Part shown: in pieces, positions 17,191 through 26,576 of the stretch
Numbering within the stretch: position 1 is the stretch's first letter
How the letters are laid out: every line of letters begins with the position of its first letter
From: Streptomyces sp. NBC_00236
GTDB taxonomy: Bacteria > Actinomycetota > Actinomycetes > Streptomycetales > Streptomycetaceae
Length of the DNA: 64,000 bases
Reading direction: 5' to 3'
NCBI RefSeq assembly: GCF_036195045.1
Contig: NZ_CP108100.1
Span: forward strand, 2,108,001 to 2,172,000
Program-made: the position numbers and the translations under genes
The notes under the pieces: generated by a model
Database searches by the model: none
The model's input: the letters and a program-made list of their open reading frames with translations, nothing else
What the model was told of the DNA's origin: nothing

Positions 17191-17404
17191 GGATTCCCTG
17201 CGAGGACCGGGGACGGACATGGACGGAACGTACGTCTGCTTCGATACGGGTCTGTCTCGCACCGAAAGTCCTTACCGGCCTCGTGACACCGCGTGCCATC
17301 CCGTGCGGCGGGCCCACTTCCCGTGAGCGGCTCCGGGATGCCACCATGGAAGCGGTCCGGGGACGCCGTCAGGGCGCCTCGAGATGACGAAGGAGCCGTT
17401 GGCA

Positions 17405-18292
17405 ATGTCGCTTCAGGCTGCGCACAACCAGTCCCCCACTTCCCCCGCGGGAGCCCCCTCCGACAGCAGCAAGGCGCTGTACGGAGGCAAGAGCAACCGC
17501 CGGGTCACCGTCCACGACATCGCCGCCGCCACCGCGCGCGGCGAGAAGTGGCCCATGCTCACCGCCTACGACGCGATGACCGCGTCCGTCTTCGACGAGG
17601 CCGGCATCCCGGTCATGCTCGTCGGCGACTCCATGGGCAACTGTCACCTCGGCTACGAGACCACCGTGCCCGTCACGATGGACGAGATCGCCATCCTGTC
17701 CGCCGCCGTCGTCCGGGGCACCAAGCGCGCTCTGATCGTGGCCGACCTGCCCTTCGGGTCCTACCAGGAGAGCCCCGTCCAGGCCCTGCGCAACGCCACC
17801 CGGCTGATCAAGGAGTCCGGGGTCGGCGCGGTCAAGCTGGAGGGCGGCGAGCGCAGCCATGAGCAGATCAAGCTCCTGGTCGACGCCGGCATCCCGGTCA
17901 TGGCCCACATCGGCCTGACCCCGCAGTCCGTCAACGCGATGGGCTACCGGGTGCAAGGCCGCGGCGAGGAGGCCGCCCAGCAGATGCTGCGCGACGCGAA
18001 GGCCGTGCAGGACGCGGGCGCGTTCGCCGTCGTCCTGGAGCTCGTCCCGGCCGAACTGGCCGCCGAGGTCACCCGCACCCTGCACATCCCGACCGTGGGC
18101 ATCGGCGCCGGTCCGGACACCGACGCGCAGGTGCTGGTCTACACCGACATGGTCGGCCTGACCGGTGGCAAGGTGCCGCGCTTCACCAAGCAGTACGCCG
18201 ACCTGCGCCAGATCCTCGGAGACGCCGCGAAGGCGTACGCGGACGAGGTCGTCGGCGGCACCTTCCCGGCGCCGGAGCACACCTTCCACTAG
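17405..18292 (+). CDS. panB: 3-methyl-2-oxobutanoate hydroxymethyltransferase
   Basis: 295 residues. PanB transfers a hydroxymethyl group from methylene-tetrahydrofolate to ketoisovalerate, giving ketopantoate in the first step of pantothenate and CoA synthesis. Family motifs: [25 protein letters not shown] (metal Asp), [15 protein letters not shown] and [14 protein letters not shown]. About 30 residues of low-complexity N-terminus precede the domain, usual in Streptomyces. AAGGAG at 17390 sets the ATG at 17405. No panC or panD is adjacent. Confidence 0.96.
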   Translation: MSLQAAHNQSPTSPAGAPSDSSKALYGGKSNRRVTVHDIAAATARGEKWPMLTAYDAMTASVFDEAGIPVMLVGDSMGNCHLGYETTVPVTMDEIAILSAAVVRGTKRALIVADLPFGSYQESPVQALRNATRLIKESGVGAVKLEGGERSHEQIKLLVDAGIPVMAHIGLTPQSVNAMGYRVQGRGEEAAQQMLRDAKAVQDAGAFAVVLELVPAELAAEVTRTLHIPTVGIGAGPDTDAQVLVYTDMVGLTGGKVPRFTKQYADLRQILGDAAKAYADEVVGGTFPAPEHTFH

Positions 18293-18300
18293 CGCCTTCC

Positions 18301-18343
18301 GTTCGGATCAGGCCGGCCCCCGCGGGCCCGGCCTGATCCGAAC
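18301..18343 (+). terminator. panB terminator
   Basis: Perfect 16-bp stem GTTCGGATCAGGCCGG (18301-18316) with its complement at 18328-18343, 8 bp after the panB stop. No T-tract, as is common in Streptomyces. Confidence 0.85.
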
Positions 18344-18403
18344 GAGATGCCCCAGGCAGTACGCCGGCTCCGCCCGGCAACCGACCGACCACTGCCGCAC
18401 CAC

Positions 18404-18479
18404 CGACAGCCCGCCGACATCCCCCATCGGCGGGCTGTCGCCCTGCTGTCGGCGGACTGTCGGTGCGCTGTCGGTGGCG
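18404..18479 (+). promoter_or_regulatory. Hairpin and CTGTCGG repeats in the ABC-exporter promoter
   Basis: A perfect 14-bp inverted repeat CGACAGCCCGCCGA (18404-18417 and 18427-18440) is followed by three direct CTGTCGG-type repeats at 10-11 bp spacing (about 18445-18478). The outermost copy, CTGTCGGTGG, is the inverse of CCACCGACAG at about 18400. Everything lies within 100 bp of the ABC gene start, which suggests a repressor-binding cluster. Confidence 0.45.
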
Positions 18480-18497
18480 GCTGGTCTGATGGTCGGC

Positions 18498-19508
18498 ATG
18501 ACGCGAATCGACAAGAACCCCAGGAACGGCAAGAACGCCGTCGAGGTACGGGGGCTGGTCAAGCACTACGGCGCGACCAAGGCTCTGGACGGCGTGGACC
18601 TCGATGTGCGCGAGGGCACCGTCCTCGGCGTGCTCGGCCCCAACGGCGCCGGCAAGACGACCCTCGTACGGGTCCTGTCCACCCTGATCCAGCCCGACGC
18701 CGGACACGCGGTCGTGGCCGGCTACGACGTGGTGAAGCAGCCCCGCGCGCTCCGCCGCACCATCGGCCTGACCGGTCAGTACGCCTCGGTCGACGAGAAG
18801 CTCTCCGGCTGGGAGAACCTCTACATGATCGGGCGGCTGCTCGACCTGCCGCGCAAGAAGGCCCGCTCGCGCGCCGACGAACTGCTGGAGCGCTTCTCGC
18901 TCACGGACGCGGCGAAGAAGGCCGCGATGGAGTACTCCGGCGGTATGCGCCGCCGGCTGGACCTCGCCGCCTCCATGATCGGCAGCCCGGCCGTCCTCTA
19001 CCTGGACGAGCCGACGACGGGGCTCGACCCCCGTACCCGCAACGAGGTCTGGGACGAGGTGCAGCGGATGGTCGCGGAGGGGGCGACCGTGCTGCTCACC
19101 ACCCAGTACATGGAAGAGGCCGAACAGCTCGCCAACGAGCTCACGGTCATCGACAAGGGCAGGATCATCGCCCGCGGCGGTGTCGACGAACTGAAGGCCA
19201 AGGTCGGCGGGCGCACCCTGCAGATCCGGCCCTCGGACCCCGCCCAGCTGGCCGCGATGGCCCAGGCCATCAGGGAGGCCGGTCTCGACGGTGTGGCGGG
19301 CGCCCAGGCTGTCCCGGACGAGGGACTGCTGTACGTACCGATCCTCAGCGACGAGCAGCTCACCGCCGTCATCGGCCTGCTCGGCACCCGGGGCTTCCCG
19401 CTGGCGCACGTCGCCACCGCGCTGCCCAGCCTGGACGAGGTGTTCCTCGCCATCACCGGCGACAAGGCCACCGTCACCGACACGACTCCCCAGGAGGTCG
19501 CGGCATGA
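18498..19508 (+). CDS. ABC transporter ATP-binding protein (DrrA type)
   Basis: 336 residues. The nucleotide-binding domain shows Walker A (GPNGAGKTT), the signature (YSGGMRRRLDLA), Walker B (VLYLDEPTTGLDP) and the switch region. The C-terminal extension (about 235-336) with PSLDEVFLAITGD is typical of the daunorubicin-resistance DrrA subfamily, which powers export of lipophilic drugs or lipids. The ATG at 18498 is preferred; one nine bases upstream is also possible, and neither has a clear ribosome binding site, so the message may be leaderless. Its stop overlaps the permease start (ATGA). Confidence 0.93.
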   Translation: MTRIDKNPRNGKNAVEVRGLVKHYGATKALDGVDLDVREGTVLGVLGPNGAGKTTLVRVLSTLIQPDAGHAVVAGYDVVKQPRALRRTIGLTGQYASVDEKLSGWENLYMIGRLLDLPRKKARSRADELLERFSLTDAAKKAAMEYSGGMRRRLDLAASMIGSPAVLYLDEPTTGLDPRTRNEVWDEVQRMVAEGATVLLTTQYMEEAEQLANELTVIDKGRIIARGGVDELKAKVGGRTLQIRPSDPAQLAAMAQAIREAGLDGVAGAQAVPDEGLLYVPILSDEQLTAVIGLLGTRGFPLAHVATALPSLDEVFLAITGDKATVTDTTPQEVAA

Positions 19509-20362
19509 GCACGACGACTCTGACGCCCACCCCCACCGACGCGGCCCCGGCCGCCCCGGCCGCGAAGCTCCATGACGAGGGCCGGATCGGGCTGCGGAAC
19601 AACCTGCGCCACATCGGTGCGCTGGTGCGGCGCAATCTGCTCCAGATCAAGAAGGATCCGGAGTCGATGTTCGACGCGCTCCTGATGCCGGTGATCTTCG
19701 TCCTGCTCTTCGTGTACGTCTTCGGCGGTTCCGTCGGCGGCAGCATGGGCGGCGGCCGGCAGGAGTACCTGAACTACCTGATCCCCGGCCTGATGGCGAT
19801 GATGGGCATGAACATCGCCATGGCCGTCGGCAGCGGTGTCAACGACGACTTCCGCAAGGGGGTCATGGACCGGTTCCGCACCATGCCGATCGCCCGCTCC
19901 TCGGTGCTCATCGCCAAGATCGTGGTCGAGCTCGCCCGGATGATGGTCGCCACCCTGATCCTGCTGGCCATGGGCTTCGCGCTCGGCATGGAGCTCCACG
20001 GGTCGGTGCTCGGTCTGATCGGGGCGATCGGGCTGGCGGCCGCGTTCGGTGCCGCCATCATGTGGATCTTCATCCTGCTCGGACTGTCCATGAAGACGGC
20101 CCAGGCCGTCCAGGGAATGGGGATGATCGTGATGATGCCGCTCCAGTTCGGCTCGTCCATCTTCGCCCCGCCCACGACGATGCCGGGCTGGCTCCAGACC
20201 TTCACCGACTACAACCCGCTGTCCAACCTGGCCGACGCCGCACGCGCCCTGATGATGGGCACCCCGGTCGGCAACTCGGTCTGGCTGACGCTCGGCTGGA
20301 CCGTGGTCATCACCGCGGCCATGGCGCCGCTCGCGGTCTCCAAGTTCCGCAAGAAGTCCTGA
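19505..20362 (+). CDS. ABC-2 type permease (DrrB type)
   Basis: 285 residues with about six membrane helices. It shows the DrrB-family cytoplasmic segment LVRRNLLQIKKDPESM and, near the end, FQPLSN-like DYNPLSNLADAARALMMG. The N-terminus is a Thr/Pro/Ala-rich soluble tail. ATGA overlap with the ATP-binding gene shows translational coupling, so the two form one exporter. The substrate is unknown. Confidence 0.92.
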   Translation: MSTTTLTPTPTDAAPAAPAAKLHDEGRIGLRNNLRHIGALVRRNLLQIKKDPESMFDALLMPVIFVLLFVYVFGGSVGGSMGGGRQEYLNYLIPGLMAMMGMNIAMAVGSGVNDDFRKGVMDRFRTMPIARSSVLIAKIVVELARMMVATLILLAMGFALGMELHGSVLGLIGAIGLAAAFGAAIMWIFILLGLSMKTAQAVQGMGMIVMMPLQFGSSIFAPPTTMPGWLQTFTDYNPLSNLADAARALMMGTPVGNSVWLTLGWTVVITAAMAPLAVSKFRKKS

Positions 20363-20372
20363 CCCGGTCGGT

Positions 20373-23300
20373 TCAGCTCCGGTACGCGTCCACGAGGGCG
20401 GCGGCCTCCTCCAGGGAGAGGCCGCCGCCCTCGGCGTACGCGGCCTCGTAGGCCGCCTCCCCGAGCGCGGCACGGACCAGCTCCTCGGCACGCTCGAAGT
20501 TGTCCCGCTCCATCGACGTGAGGAAGTGTCCCTTCGGCAGCAGCGCCCGGCCGGCGGCCAGCAGCCGGGCACCGAGCTCCGCGCCGCGCTCCGCACCGAG
20601 CCCGCCCAGCGCCCAGGCCAGGGTGACCAGGTGGATCACGGCCATCTGCGGCGCCACCATCTGCGTCAACGGATCGCCCAGGCGCAGCAGGGCCTGCCGG
20701 CCGCGGTCCAGGGCGTCCGCGTAGTTCTCCTCCTGGTTGTCCAGCCAGGCCAGGCCGCCCAGGACGAAGCCCTCGAAGATCGCCATGGTCTGCGACCTGA
20801 ACTCCTCCAGCAGTTCGGAGAACTGTTCACGCGCCTCGGCGGTCCGGCCGCAGCGGCCCAGCCACAGGGCCAGGAAGAGCCGGGCCGCCGGCCGCGCCTC
20901 GTGCCCCGCGTGCCGCTCGTCCGCGATCACCTGGCGCAGGATCACCTCGCCCTCCGCCCCGCGGTCGAGTTCGGTCAGAGCGGACGCGTACCGGGTACGG
21001 AGCACCGACACCTGGGCCAGGGCGCCGAGCTTCTCCGCGCAGCCGATCGCGTCCTGGTAGTCCTCGGCCGCCCGGCGGTAGTCGCCCGTCTTCTCGTACG
21101 CCTCACCGCGTGAGGACAGCGCCTCGGCCATGCCCCAGTCGTCACCGAGGCGGCGGAAGATCTCCAGGCTCTCGGCGGCGTCCACGTGGGCCGCACCCGC
21201 CCAGTCGGGGCGGTTGGCCAGCACGTTGGCGCGCATCTGGAGCGCCGCGGCAAGCTCCCACTCGAAGGCGAACTCCCGTGCGGCGCGCACCGTTTCGTCC
21301 AGCAGGTGCCGCAGGTCCGCGACGCCCCCGGTCAGCATGACGGCGAAGAACCAGAGCGATGCGGGGCTCCGGCAGGTCTGCGGCTGACCGGCCCGGTAGA
21401 CGGAGGCGATGCCCCGGAGCCGCGTCATGCTGGCCTCGTTCGTCCACTCGTCCATCGCGTGGTCCATGCTGACCAGCTGGACCAGCCCCACCTGGCGCCG
21501 CGCCTCCTGGAGCAGTTCGGGTTCCATGGGCGGGGGCGCGTCGGTGCAGCGTTCGTGGATCGAGGGCGCGGGTTCCACGGGCTCGGCGAAGGGGTCGGGG
21601 CCGAGGGCCGCCGCGGCGTCGGCCCAGTGCAGGGCGTCGCTGCGCAGATTGCGGATCTGCCAGTACCAGGAGAGCGAGATCACCAGGCACAGCGACTCCT
21701 GCTCGTCACGCGCGGCGACGGCGTGCCGCAGCGCGGTGCGCAGGTTCTCGTACTCGCGCTGGAAGAGCTCGATGGCGGCGCGCTGTCCGGCGCCGCGGAG
21801 CAGGGGGTCGGTGGTGCGGGCCAGCTCGCGGAAGTACACGAGGTGCTGGCGTTCGACGGCGTCCCGCTCCCCCGTCTCGTCGAGCCGCTGTGCCGCGTAC
21901 TCGCCGACGGTCTCCAGGAGGCGGTAGCGCATCTGGCCGTCCGCCGCGGGGGCGGCGACGACCAGGGACTTGTCGACCAGGGAGCCGAGCAGCCCGGCGA
22001 CCTCCCGCGCGTGGCGCGGCCCGTCCGCGCAGACCGCCTCGGCCGCTTCGAGGGTGCAGCCGCCGGCGAACACGGACAGCCGGCGCAGGGTGGTGCGTTC
22101 GTCCTCGTCGAGGAGGTCCCAGGACCAGTCGACGACGGCCCGCAGGGTCTGCTGGCGCGGGAGCACGGTGCGGCTGCCGCCCGTCAGCAGCCGGAACCGG
22201 TCGTCGAGCCGGTCGGCGATCTGCTGCGGGGTGAGCATCCGCAGCCGGGCGGCGGCGAGTTCGATGGCGAGCGGCAGGCCGTCCAGGCGGCGGCAGATCT
22301 CGGCGGTGGCCGCCGCGGTCGCCTCGTCGGCGTCGGCCCGGAAGCCGGGCAGTGCGGCGGCTCCGCGTTCGGCCAGCAGGCGCAGGGCCGTCGGGTCGGG
22401 CAGCGGCTCCACGGGCCGGACGAACTCGCCGGGTACGCCGAGGGGTTCGCGGCTGGTGGCGAGGACGGTGAGCTGCGGGCAGCGGGCCAGCAGGTGATCG
22501 GCGAGGGCCGCGGCCGCCTCGATCACATGCTCGCAGTTGTCCAGGAGCAGCAGCATGCGGCGCCGCGAGCAGTGCTCGGTGAGCCGGGACAGCGGCTCGC
22601 CCGCACCCCGTTCGCCGGCACCCCGTTCGGCGGCCCGGAGCTCTTCGGCGCCCGCGCCGCGCAGCACGGTCTCGCGGGCGCCGAGTGCGCCGAGGACCGC
22701 TTCCGGTACCGCTTCGGGGTCGTCGACGGGCGCGAGTTCGGCCAGCCAGACGCCGTCCGGCCAGGACGCGGGGTCGAAGGATTCCGCGGTCTCCTGGGAG
22801 AGCCGGGTCTTGCCGGCGCCGCCGGGTCCGAGGAGGGTGACCAGCCGGGCCCGGGTGAGGTCGCCGCGCAGCGCGTCGATGTCGCGCTCGCGGCCGACGA
22901 AGCTGGTGAGCCGGGCCCGGAGGTTGCCCTGCCGGACAGCCGGTGCGGCGGGCCGGTGAACCGTCCGCGGGGCGGGACGGGCCGGTTCCTGACGGAGCAG
23001 CTCGGCGTGCAGTGCGCTCAGCCCGGGGCCCGGGTCCGTGCCGAGCCGGTCGGCGAGCACGGTGCGGACCTCGTCGTACGCGGCCAGCGCCTGGGCCGTG
23101 CGCCCGGCGTCGCGCAGGGCCCGCAGCCGCAGCGCCTGGAGCGGTTCGTCGAGGGGGTGCTCCTCGCAGAGCGCGGCCAGTTCCGGCAGCACCTCGTCGG
23201 CCCGGCCGAGCGCGAGGGCCGCGGCGATCCGGGTCCGGCGGGCGTCGAGGCGACGGGCGGTCCAGCGGGCCGCGACGGCGTGCCGGTCGGGAAGGTCGGC

Positions 23301-23705
23301 GAGCACCGGCCCCCGCCAGAGGCCGAGGGCGTCGTCCAGGACGCTCAGCGCCTTCGCCGGATCGCCGGCGTCCAGGGCCCGCGTGCCCTCCTCCACGAGG
23401 CGTTCGAAGCGGTGGAGATCGACGCTGTCCGGTTCGGCGGCCAGCCGGTAGCCGTTGTCCACGGACACGACCTCCGCATGGCCGAGCGCCCGTCTGAGCC
23501 GGCCCACGAGTGCCTGCAGGGCCCCTGACGCGTCGGCGGGCGGGTCACCGTCCCAGACCTCGTCGACGAGCACCGCGAACGGCACCGTCCGGCCGGTGCG
23601 CAGCGCGAGCACCGCGAGCAGGGCGCGCAGCCGCGCCCCGCCGACGGCGACGGCCGTGCCGTCGTCGCGGAGTGCCTGGGTGGTACCGAGGATGCCGTAG
23701 CGCAC
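20373..23705 (-). CDS. Large BTAD/NB-ARC/TPR regulator (AfsR/SARP-like)
   Basis: About 1110 residues. Domains in order: OmpR-type winged helix (about 1-90, ILGTTQALRDDG, then LVDEVWDGDPP), BTAD domain (about 97-242, VDLHRFERLVEEG), NB-ARC/STAND ATPase (from about 265, P-loop GPGGAGKT at 293-300, LLLLDNCEHV, GLPLAIELAAARL), then a long TPR-like helical region. Such proteins couple ATP and ligand sensing to DNA binding and commonly control secondary metabolism, but no biosynthetic cluster is adjacent. The GTG at 23705 begins the winged helix; upstream starts would overlap the protease gene's leader. Convergent with the ABC permease, 10 bp apart. Confidence 0.88.
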   Translation of the reverse strand: MRYGILGTTQALRDDGTAVAVGGARLRALLAVLALRTGRTVPFAVLVDEVWDGDPPADASGALQALVGRLRRALGHAEVVSVDNGYRLAAEPDSVDLHRFERLVEEGTRALDAGDPAKALSVLDDALGLWRGPVLADLPDRHAVAARWTARRLDARRTRIAAALALGRADEVLPELAALCEEHPLDEPLQALRLRALRDAGRTAQALAAYDEVRTVLADRLGTDPGPGLSALHAELLRQEPARPAPRTVHRPAAPAVRQGNLRARLTSFVGRERDIDALRGDLTRARLVTLLGPGGAGKTRLSQETAESFDPASWPDGVWLAELAPVDDPEAVPEAVLGALGARETVLRGAGAEELRAAERGAGERGAGEPLSRLTEHCSRRRMLLLLDNCEHVIEAAAALADHLLARCPQLTVLATSREPLGVPGEFVRPVEPLPDPTALRLLAERGAAALPGFRADADEATAAATAEICRRLDGLPLAIELAAARLRMLTPQQIADRLDDRFRLLTGGSRTVLPRQQTLRAVVDWSWDLLDEDERTTLRRLSVFAGGCTLEAAEAVCADGPRHAREVAGLLGSLVDKSLVVAAPAADGQMRYRLLETVGEYAAQRLDETGERDAVERQHLVYFRELARTTDPLLRGAGQRAAIELFQREYENLRTALRHAVAARDEQESLCLVISLSWYWQIRNLRSDALHWADAAAALGPDPFAEPVEPAPSIHERCTDAPPPMEPELLQEARRQVGLVQLVSMDHAMDEWTNEASMTRLRGIASVYRAGQPQTCRSPASLWFFAVMLTGGVADLRHLLDETVRAAREFAFEWELAAALQMRANVLANRPDWAGAAHVDAAESLEIFRRLGDDWGMAEALSSRGEAYEKTGDYRRAAEDYQDAIGCAEKLGALAQVSVLRTRYASALTELDRGAEGEVILRQVIADERHAGHEARPAARLFLALWLGRCGRTAEAREQFSELLEEFRSQTMAIFEGFVLGGLAWLDNQEENYADALDRGRQALLRLGDPLTQMVAPQMAVIHLVTLAWALGGLGAERGAELGARLLAAGRALLPKGHFLTSMERDNFERAEELVRAALGEAAYEAAYAEGGGLSLEEAAALVDAYRS

Positions 23706-23899
23706 GCGCCCATTGTCCGTGACGCGGTCCGGGCCATCCACAGCCACCCGGCCGCACCCGCTCGCCCCGCCCGCATTCGTGCCCGTCATACCCCCACCCT
23801 TCATGGAACCACCCACCCGATGCGAGACGTTTTCCGCGTGTCGCCTGTACGGTCGGGGCTCGCCGCCCGCCCGCTCCCCGCAGCCACCAGGAGCCGCCG

Positions 23900-24697
23900 A
23901 TGACCTCCGCAACAGCCCGCAGCGACCGGCGGATCAGCCCGGTCTTCCTCGGTATCGCCGCCGTGACGGCGGTGTCCGGCTGGGCGGTGTGGACGGATTT
24001 CGCCGAGCAGCCGGGCTTCGCCACGTTCCTTTTCGTCACCGCGGCCTGGGTCGTCTCGCTCTGTCTCCACGAGTACGCCCACGCCCGCACGGCGTTGCAC
24101 AGCGGCGACATCTCCATCGGGGCGAAGGGCTATCTGACCCTGAACCCCTTGAAGTACACGCATGCGCTGCTGAGCATCGTGCTGCCCGTGCTGTTCGTGA
24201 TCATGGGCGGGATCGGGCTGCCCGGCGGCGCGGTCTTCATCGAGCGGGGCCGGATCCGGGGCCGCTGGCGGCACAGCCTGATCTCGGCTGCGGGCCCGCT
24301 GACGAACGTCCTGTTCGCGCTCGTGTGCACCGCGCCGTTCTGGCTGGACGCGCTGGACGGCGTCCCGGTCGCGTTCCGGTACGCACTGGGCTTCCTGGCG
24401 CTGCTCCAGGTAACGGCCGCGATCCTGAACTCCGTACCGGTGCCGGGGCTGGACGGTTACGGGGTGATCGAGCCGTGGCTCTCGCACTCGCTCCGGCGCA
24501 CGGTGGAGCCGTTCGCGCCGTTCGGGCTGATCGCGGTCTTCGGTCTGCTGTGGGTCCCCGAGGTGAACGCGGCCTTCTTCGACGCGATCGACGCGATTCT
24601 GCGGTCGCTGGGCGTCAGTGAGTTCGAGACGTACTGCGGTCTCGACGCGTACCGGTTCTGGCAGACGCCCAACCCGGTCTGTGAGATGGCCGGGTAG
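23900..24697 (+). CDS. Site-2-protease family (M50) membrane metallopeptidase
   Basis: 265 residues, about six membrane helices. The zinc site is visible: HEYAHA (HExxH type) in the second helix and NSVPVPGLDGYG, supplying the third ligand Asp. No PDZ domain is present, which places it among the minimal Rip-like members. It would cleave within membrane-embedded substrates such as anti-sigma factors; the target is unknown. CAGGAG precedes the ATG. Divergent from the BTAD regulator. Confidence 0.92.
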   Translation: MTSATARSDRRISPVFLGIAAVTAVSGWAVWTDFAEQPGFATFLFVTAAWVVSLCLHEYAHARTALHSGDISIGAKGYLTLNPLKYTHALLSIVLPVLFVIMGGIGLPGGAVFIERGRIRGRWRHSLISAAGPLTNVLFALVCTAPFWLDALDGVPVAFRYALGFLALLQVTAAILNSVPVPGLDGYGVIEPWLSHSLRRTVEPFAPFGLIAVFGLLWVPEVNAAFFDAIDAILRSLGVSEFETYCGLDAYRFWQTPNPVCEMAG

Positions 24698-24758
24698 GGC
24701 CTCTCGTCCGGATCGGGACGGGCTCGCGGCGTCCCGGCCCGATCCGGACGGCAGGCCC
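24697..24758. terminator. Bidirectional terminator
   Basis: GTCCGGATCGGG (24706-24717) pairs with CCCGATCCGGAC (24738-24749), extended by an outer GGGCCT/AGGCCC pair. It lies between the convergent protease and small membrane-protein genes. Confidence 0.8.
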
Positions 24759-24774
24759 TGGGCACCCCGGCGCC

Positions 24775-24954
24775 CTACGCGCCCTGGGCGTTCACGCGCT
24801 GCCGGCGTACGTAGTACCAGGCCATGTTGGACGAGAGGCCGACCAGCAGCACCCAGACGATCCCGAGGAGCCAGCTGCCCTGCACGAAGGAGATCACGGC
24901 GGCTGCGACGGCGAGGACGCAGACGGCGATGGCGTAGAGAGCGAGGCGGGGCAT
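24775..24954 (-). CDS. Small two-helix membrane protein, hypothetical
   Basis: 59 residues: two membrane helices (about 3-22 and 28-47) and a basic C-terminal tail (YYVRRQRVNAQGA). AGGAG lies 7-8 bases before the ATG at 24954, and third-position GC is high, so it is a real gene. No family recognised. It shares strand and direction with the F420 oxidoreductase gene 89 bp upstream and may be read from the same transcript. Confidence 0.75.
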   Translation of the reverse strand: MPRLALYAIAVCVLAVAAAVISFVQGSWLLGIVWVLLVGLSSNMAWYYVRRQRVNAQGA

Positions 24955-25043
24955 GGGGGTGGCTCCTGTCGGGGGATGGTGCGCGGTCCCGTCCAGTGTC
25001 CCCCATGCCCCCGGCCGCCGGGCGCAGGGTGCGGGGCCGTGGC

Positions 25044-25754
25044 TCAGACGTCGGTGGTGCGCAGCCCGGCGTGTGCCTTGTAGCGGCGGTTGACCGAGAT
25101 CAGGTTGGCGACGAGCGACTCGACCTGGTGGGCGTTGCGGAGCCGGCCAGCGAAGATGCCGCGCATCCCCGGGATCCGGCCGGCCAGTGCCTGGACGATG
25201 TCGGTGTCGGCGCGGGCCTCGCCCAGCACCAGCACATCGGTGTCGATCTCCTCGATCGCCTCGTCCTGGAGCAGGACCGCCGACAGGTGGTGGAAGGCGG
25301 CGGTGACGCGGGACTCCGGCAGCAGGGCGGCGGCCTGCTCGGCGGCGCTGCCCTCCTCGGGCTTCAGCGCGTAGGCGCCCTTCTTGTCGAAGCCGAGCGG
25401 GTTGACGCAGTCGATGACGAGCTTGCCGGCGAGCTCGTCGCGCAGGGACTCCAGGGTCTTGGCGTGCCCGTCCCACGGCACGGCGACGATCACGACGTCG
25501 CTGTCGCGTGCGCAGGCGGCGTTGTCGGCGCCGCGCACGCCGTGTCCGAGCTCGTCGGCGGCGGCCTGGGCGCGGTCCGCCGCGCGGGAGCCGATGATCA
25601 CGGACTGTCCGGCGCGGGCGAACCGGTAGGCGAGTCCGCGGCCCTGCGGGCCGGTGCCGCCGAGGACACCGATGGTCAGGCCGGACACGTCGGGGAGGTC
25701 CCAGGGATCCTTGGCGGGGGGCTTGGGCGCGCTGCCGCTGTCATTCGTAGTCAT
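25044..25754 (-). CDS. npdG: F420-dependent NADP reductase
   Basis: 236 residues. It transfers hydride between reduced coenzyme F420 and NADP+, adjusting both pools. The N-terminal Rossmann fold has the NADP loop LTIGVLGGTGPQGRGLAYR and the 2'-phosphate contact IIGSRAADRA. The C-terminal helical domain includes AFHHLSAVLL and LRNAHQVESLVANLI. Family length is about 210-240. It starts at ATG 25754 after a frame that is open but not family-like. Its presence implies F420 use by the host. Confidence 0.93.
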   Translation of the reverse strand: MTTNDSGSAPKPPAKDPWDLPDVSGLTIGVLGGTGPQGRGLAYRFARAGQSVIIGSRAADRAQAAADELGHGVRGADNAACARDSDVVIVAVPWDGHAKTLESLRDELAGKLVIDCVNPLGFDKKGAYALKPEEGSAAEQAAALLPESRVTAAFHHLSAVLLQDEAIEEIDTDVLVLGEARADTDIVQALAGRIPGMRGIFAGRLRNAHQVESLVANLISVNRRYKAHAGLRTTDV

Positions 25755-25894
25755 GGCCCCGACACTACTGCCAGGTACGGGGGCGGCACGGTGCGTCCTC
25801 GGCCAGTGGGACTGTCCGGCGCACGGGCCTCGTACGGGTGGTTCCACCGCCGTTCGCCGGTGTGGGGCGCCGGTGTGGTGCATGATGCCGGGCC

Positions 25895-26497
25895 ATGGAT
25901 GCCGTACGTGTGGCGCTGCTGCGTGAGGTGTTGGCGAAGACCCAGTGGCCGGCCGCGACCCGGCAGTTCGCCGGGACGCTGCGCTCGTCCGTCGTGCCGC
26001 ACGGCGGCGGGCTGCTGCTGGTGGGGACCGAGGTGTACGAGCCGTGGCACCTGGCGGCCCATCTGGTCGACGAGTCCACCTGGTCCGGGCTGCCCGAGCT
26101 GACGCCCACGCTGGTACGCCACCGCGTGGAGCCGGGCGACCCGGCTCACCTGTCCGTGGGGCTCGGCCGGATCGAGGCGGCCGGGCGGGGCGAGACGCTG
26201 CTCGTGGTGGTACCGGAGCGGCCGGGCGAGGGGCTGCTGGAGCGGGTGCACGATGCCCGCCGGGCCGGGGCGACGGTCCTGTCGCTGGACAACGGTGATC
26301 CGGAGGTGCGGGGGCTCGCCCACGAGGCGCTCTCCGTGACGGGCGGCGACGACGTGGACCTGGACACGGTCCAGCACCTGGTCAGCGCGGCGGCGGGAGA
26401 GAACAGCGCGCCCGCGCAGCGCGGCAGGCTGCGGTTCCGGGACCGGCTGTCCCGGCTGGCCGACCAGCTGACCGCACCGCCGCCGGCGCGGTGGTGA
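25895..26497 (+). CDS. Conserved actinobacterial hypothetical protein
   Basis: 200 residues, no membrane segment or signal. I do not recognise a named domain. It has an alpha/beta pattern with strands GGGLLLVGTEVYEP, ETLLVVVPERPGE and GATVLSLDNGDPEV, the last two resembling a nucleotide-like fold, then a basic C-terminal helix (GRLRFRDRLSRLADQ). It is divergent from npdG, separated by 140 bp. Third-position GC is high and the ATG is clear; the function is open. Confidence 0.8.
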   Translation: MDAVRVALLREVLAKTQWPAATRQFAGTLRSSVVPHGGGLLLVGTEVYEPWHLAAHLVDESTWSGLPELTPTLVRHRVEPGDPAHLSVGLGRIEAAGRGETLLVVVPERPGEGLLERVHDARRAGATVLSLDNGDPEVRGLAHEALSVTGGDDVDLDTVQHLVSAAAGENSAPAQRGRLRFRDRLSRLADQLTAPPPARW

Positions 26498-26576
26498 CCA
26501 GGAACACCCTCGGCAGCCGCCCCCTGCGTGAAATCTGTTTGCACCGGGCACGCACCGGGACGGACCATGTCTCCTC

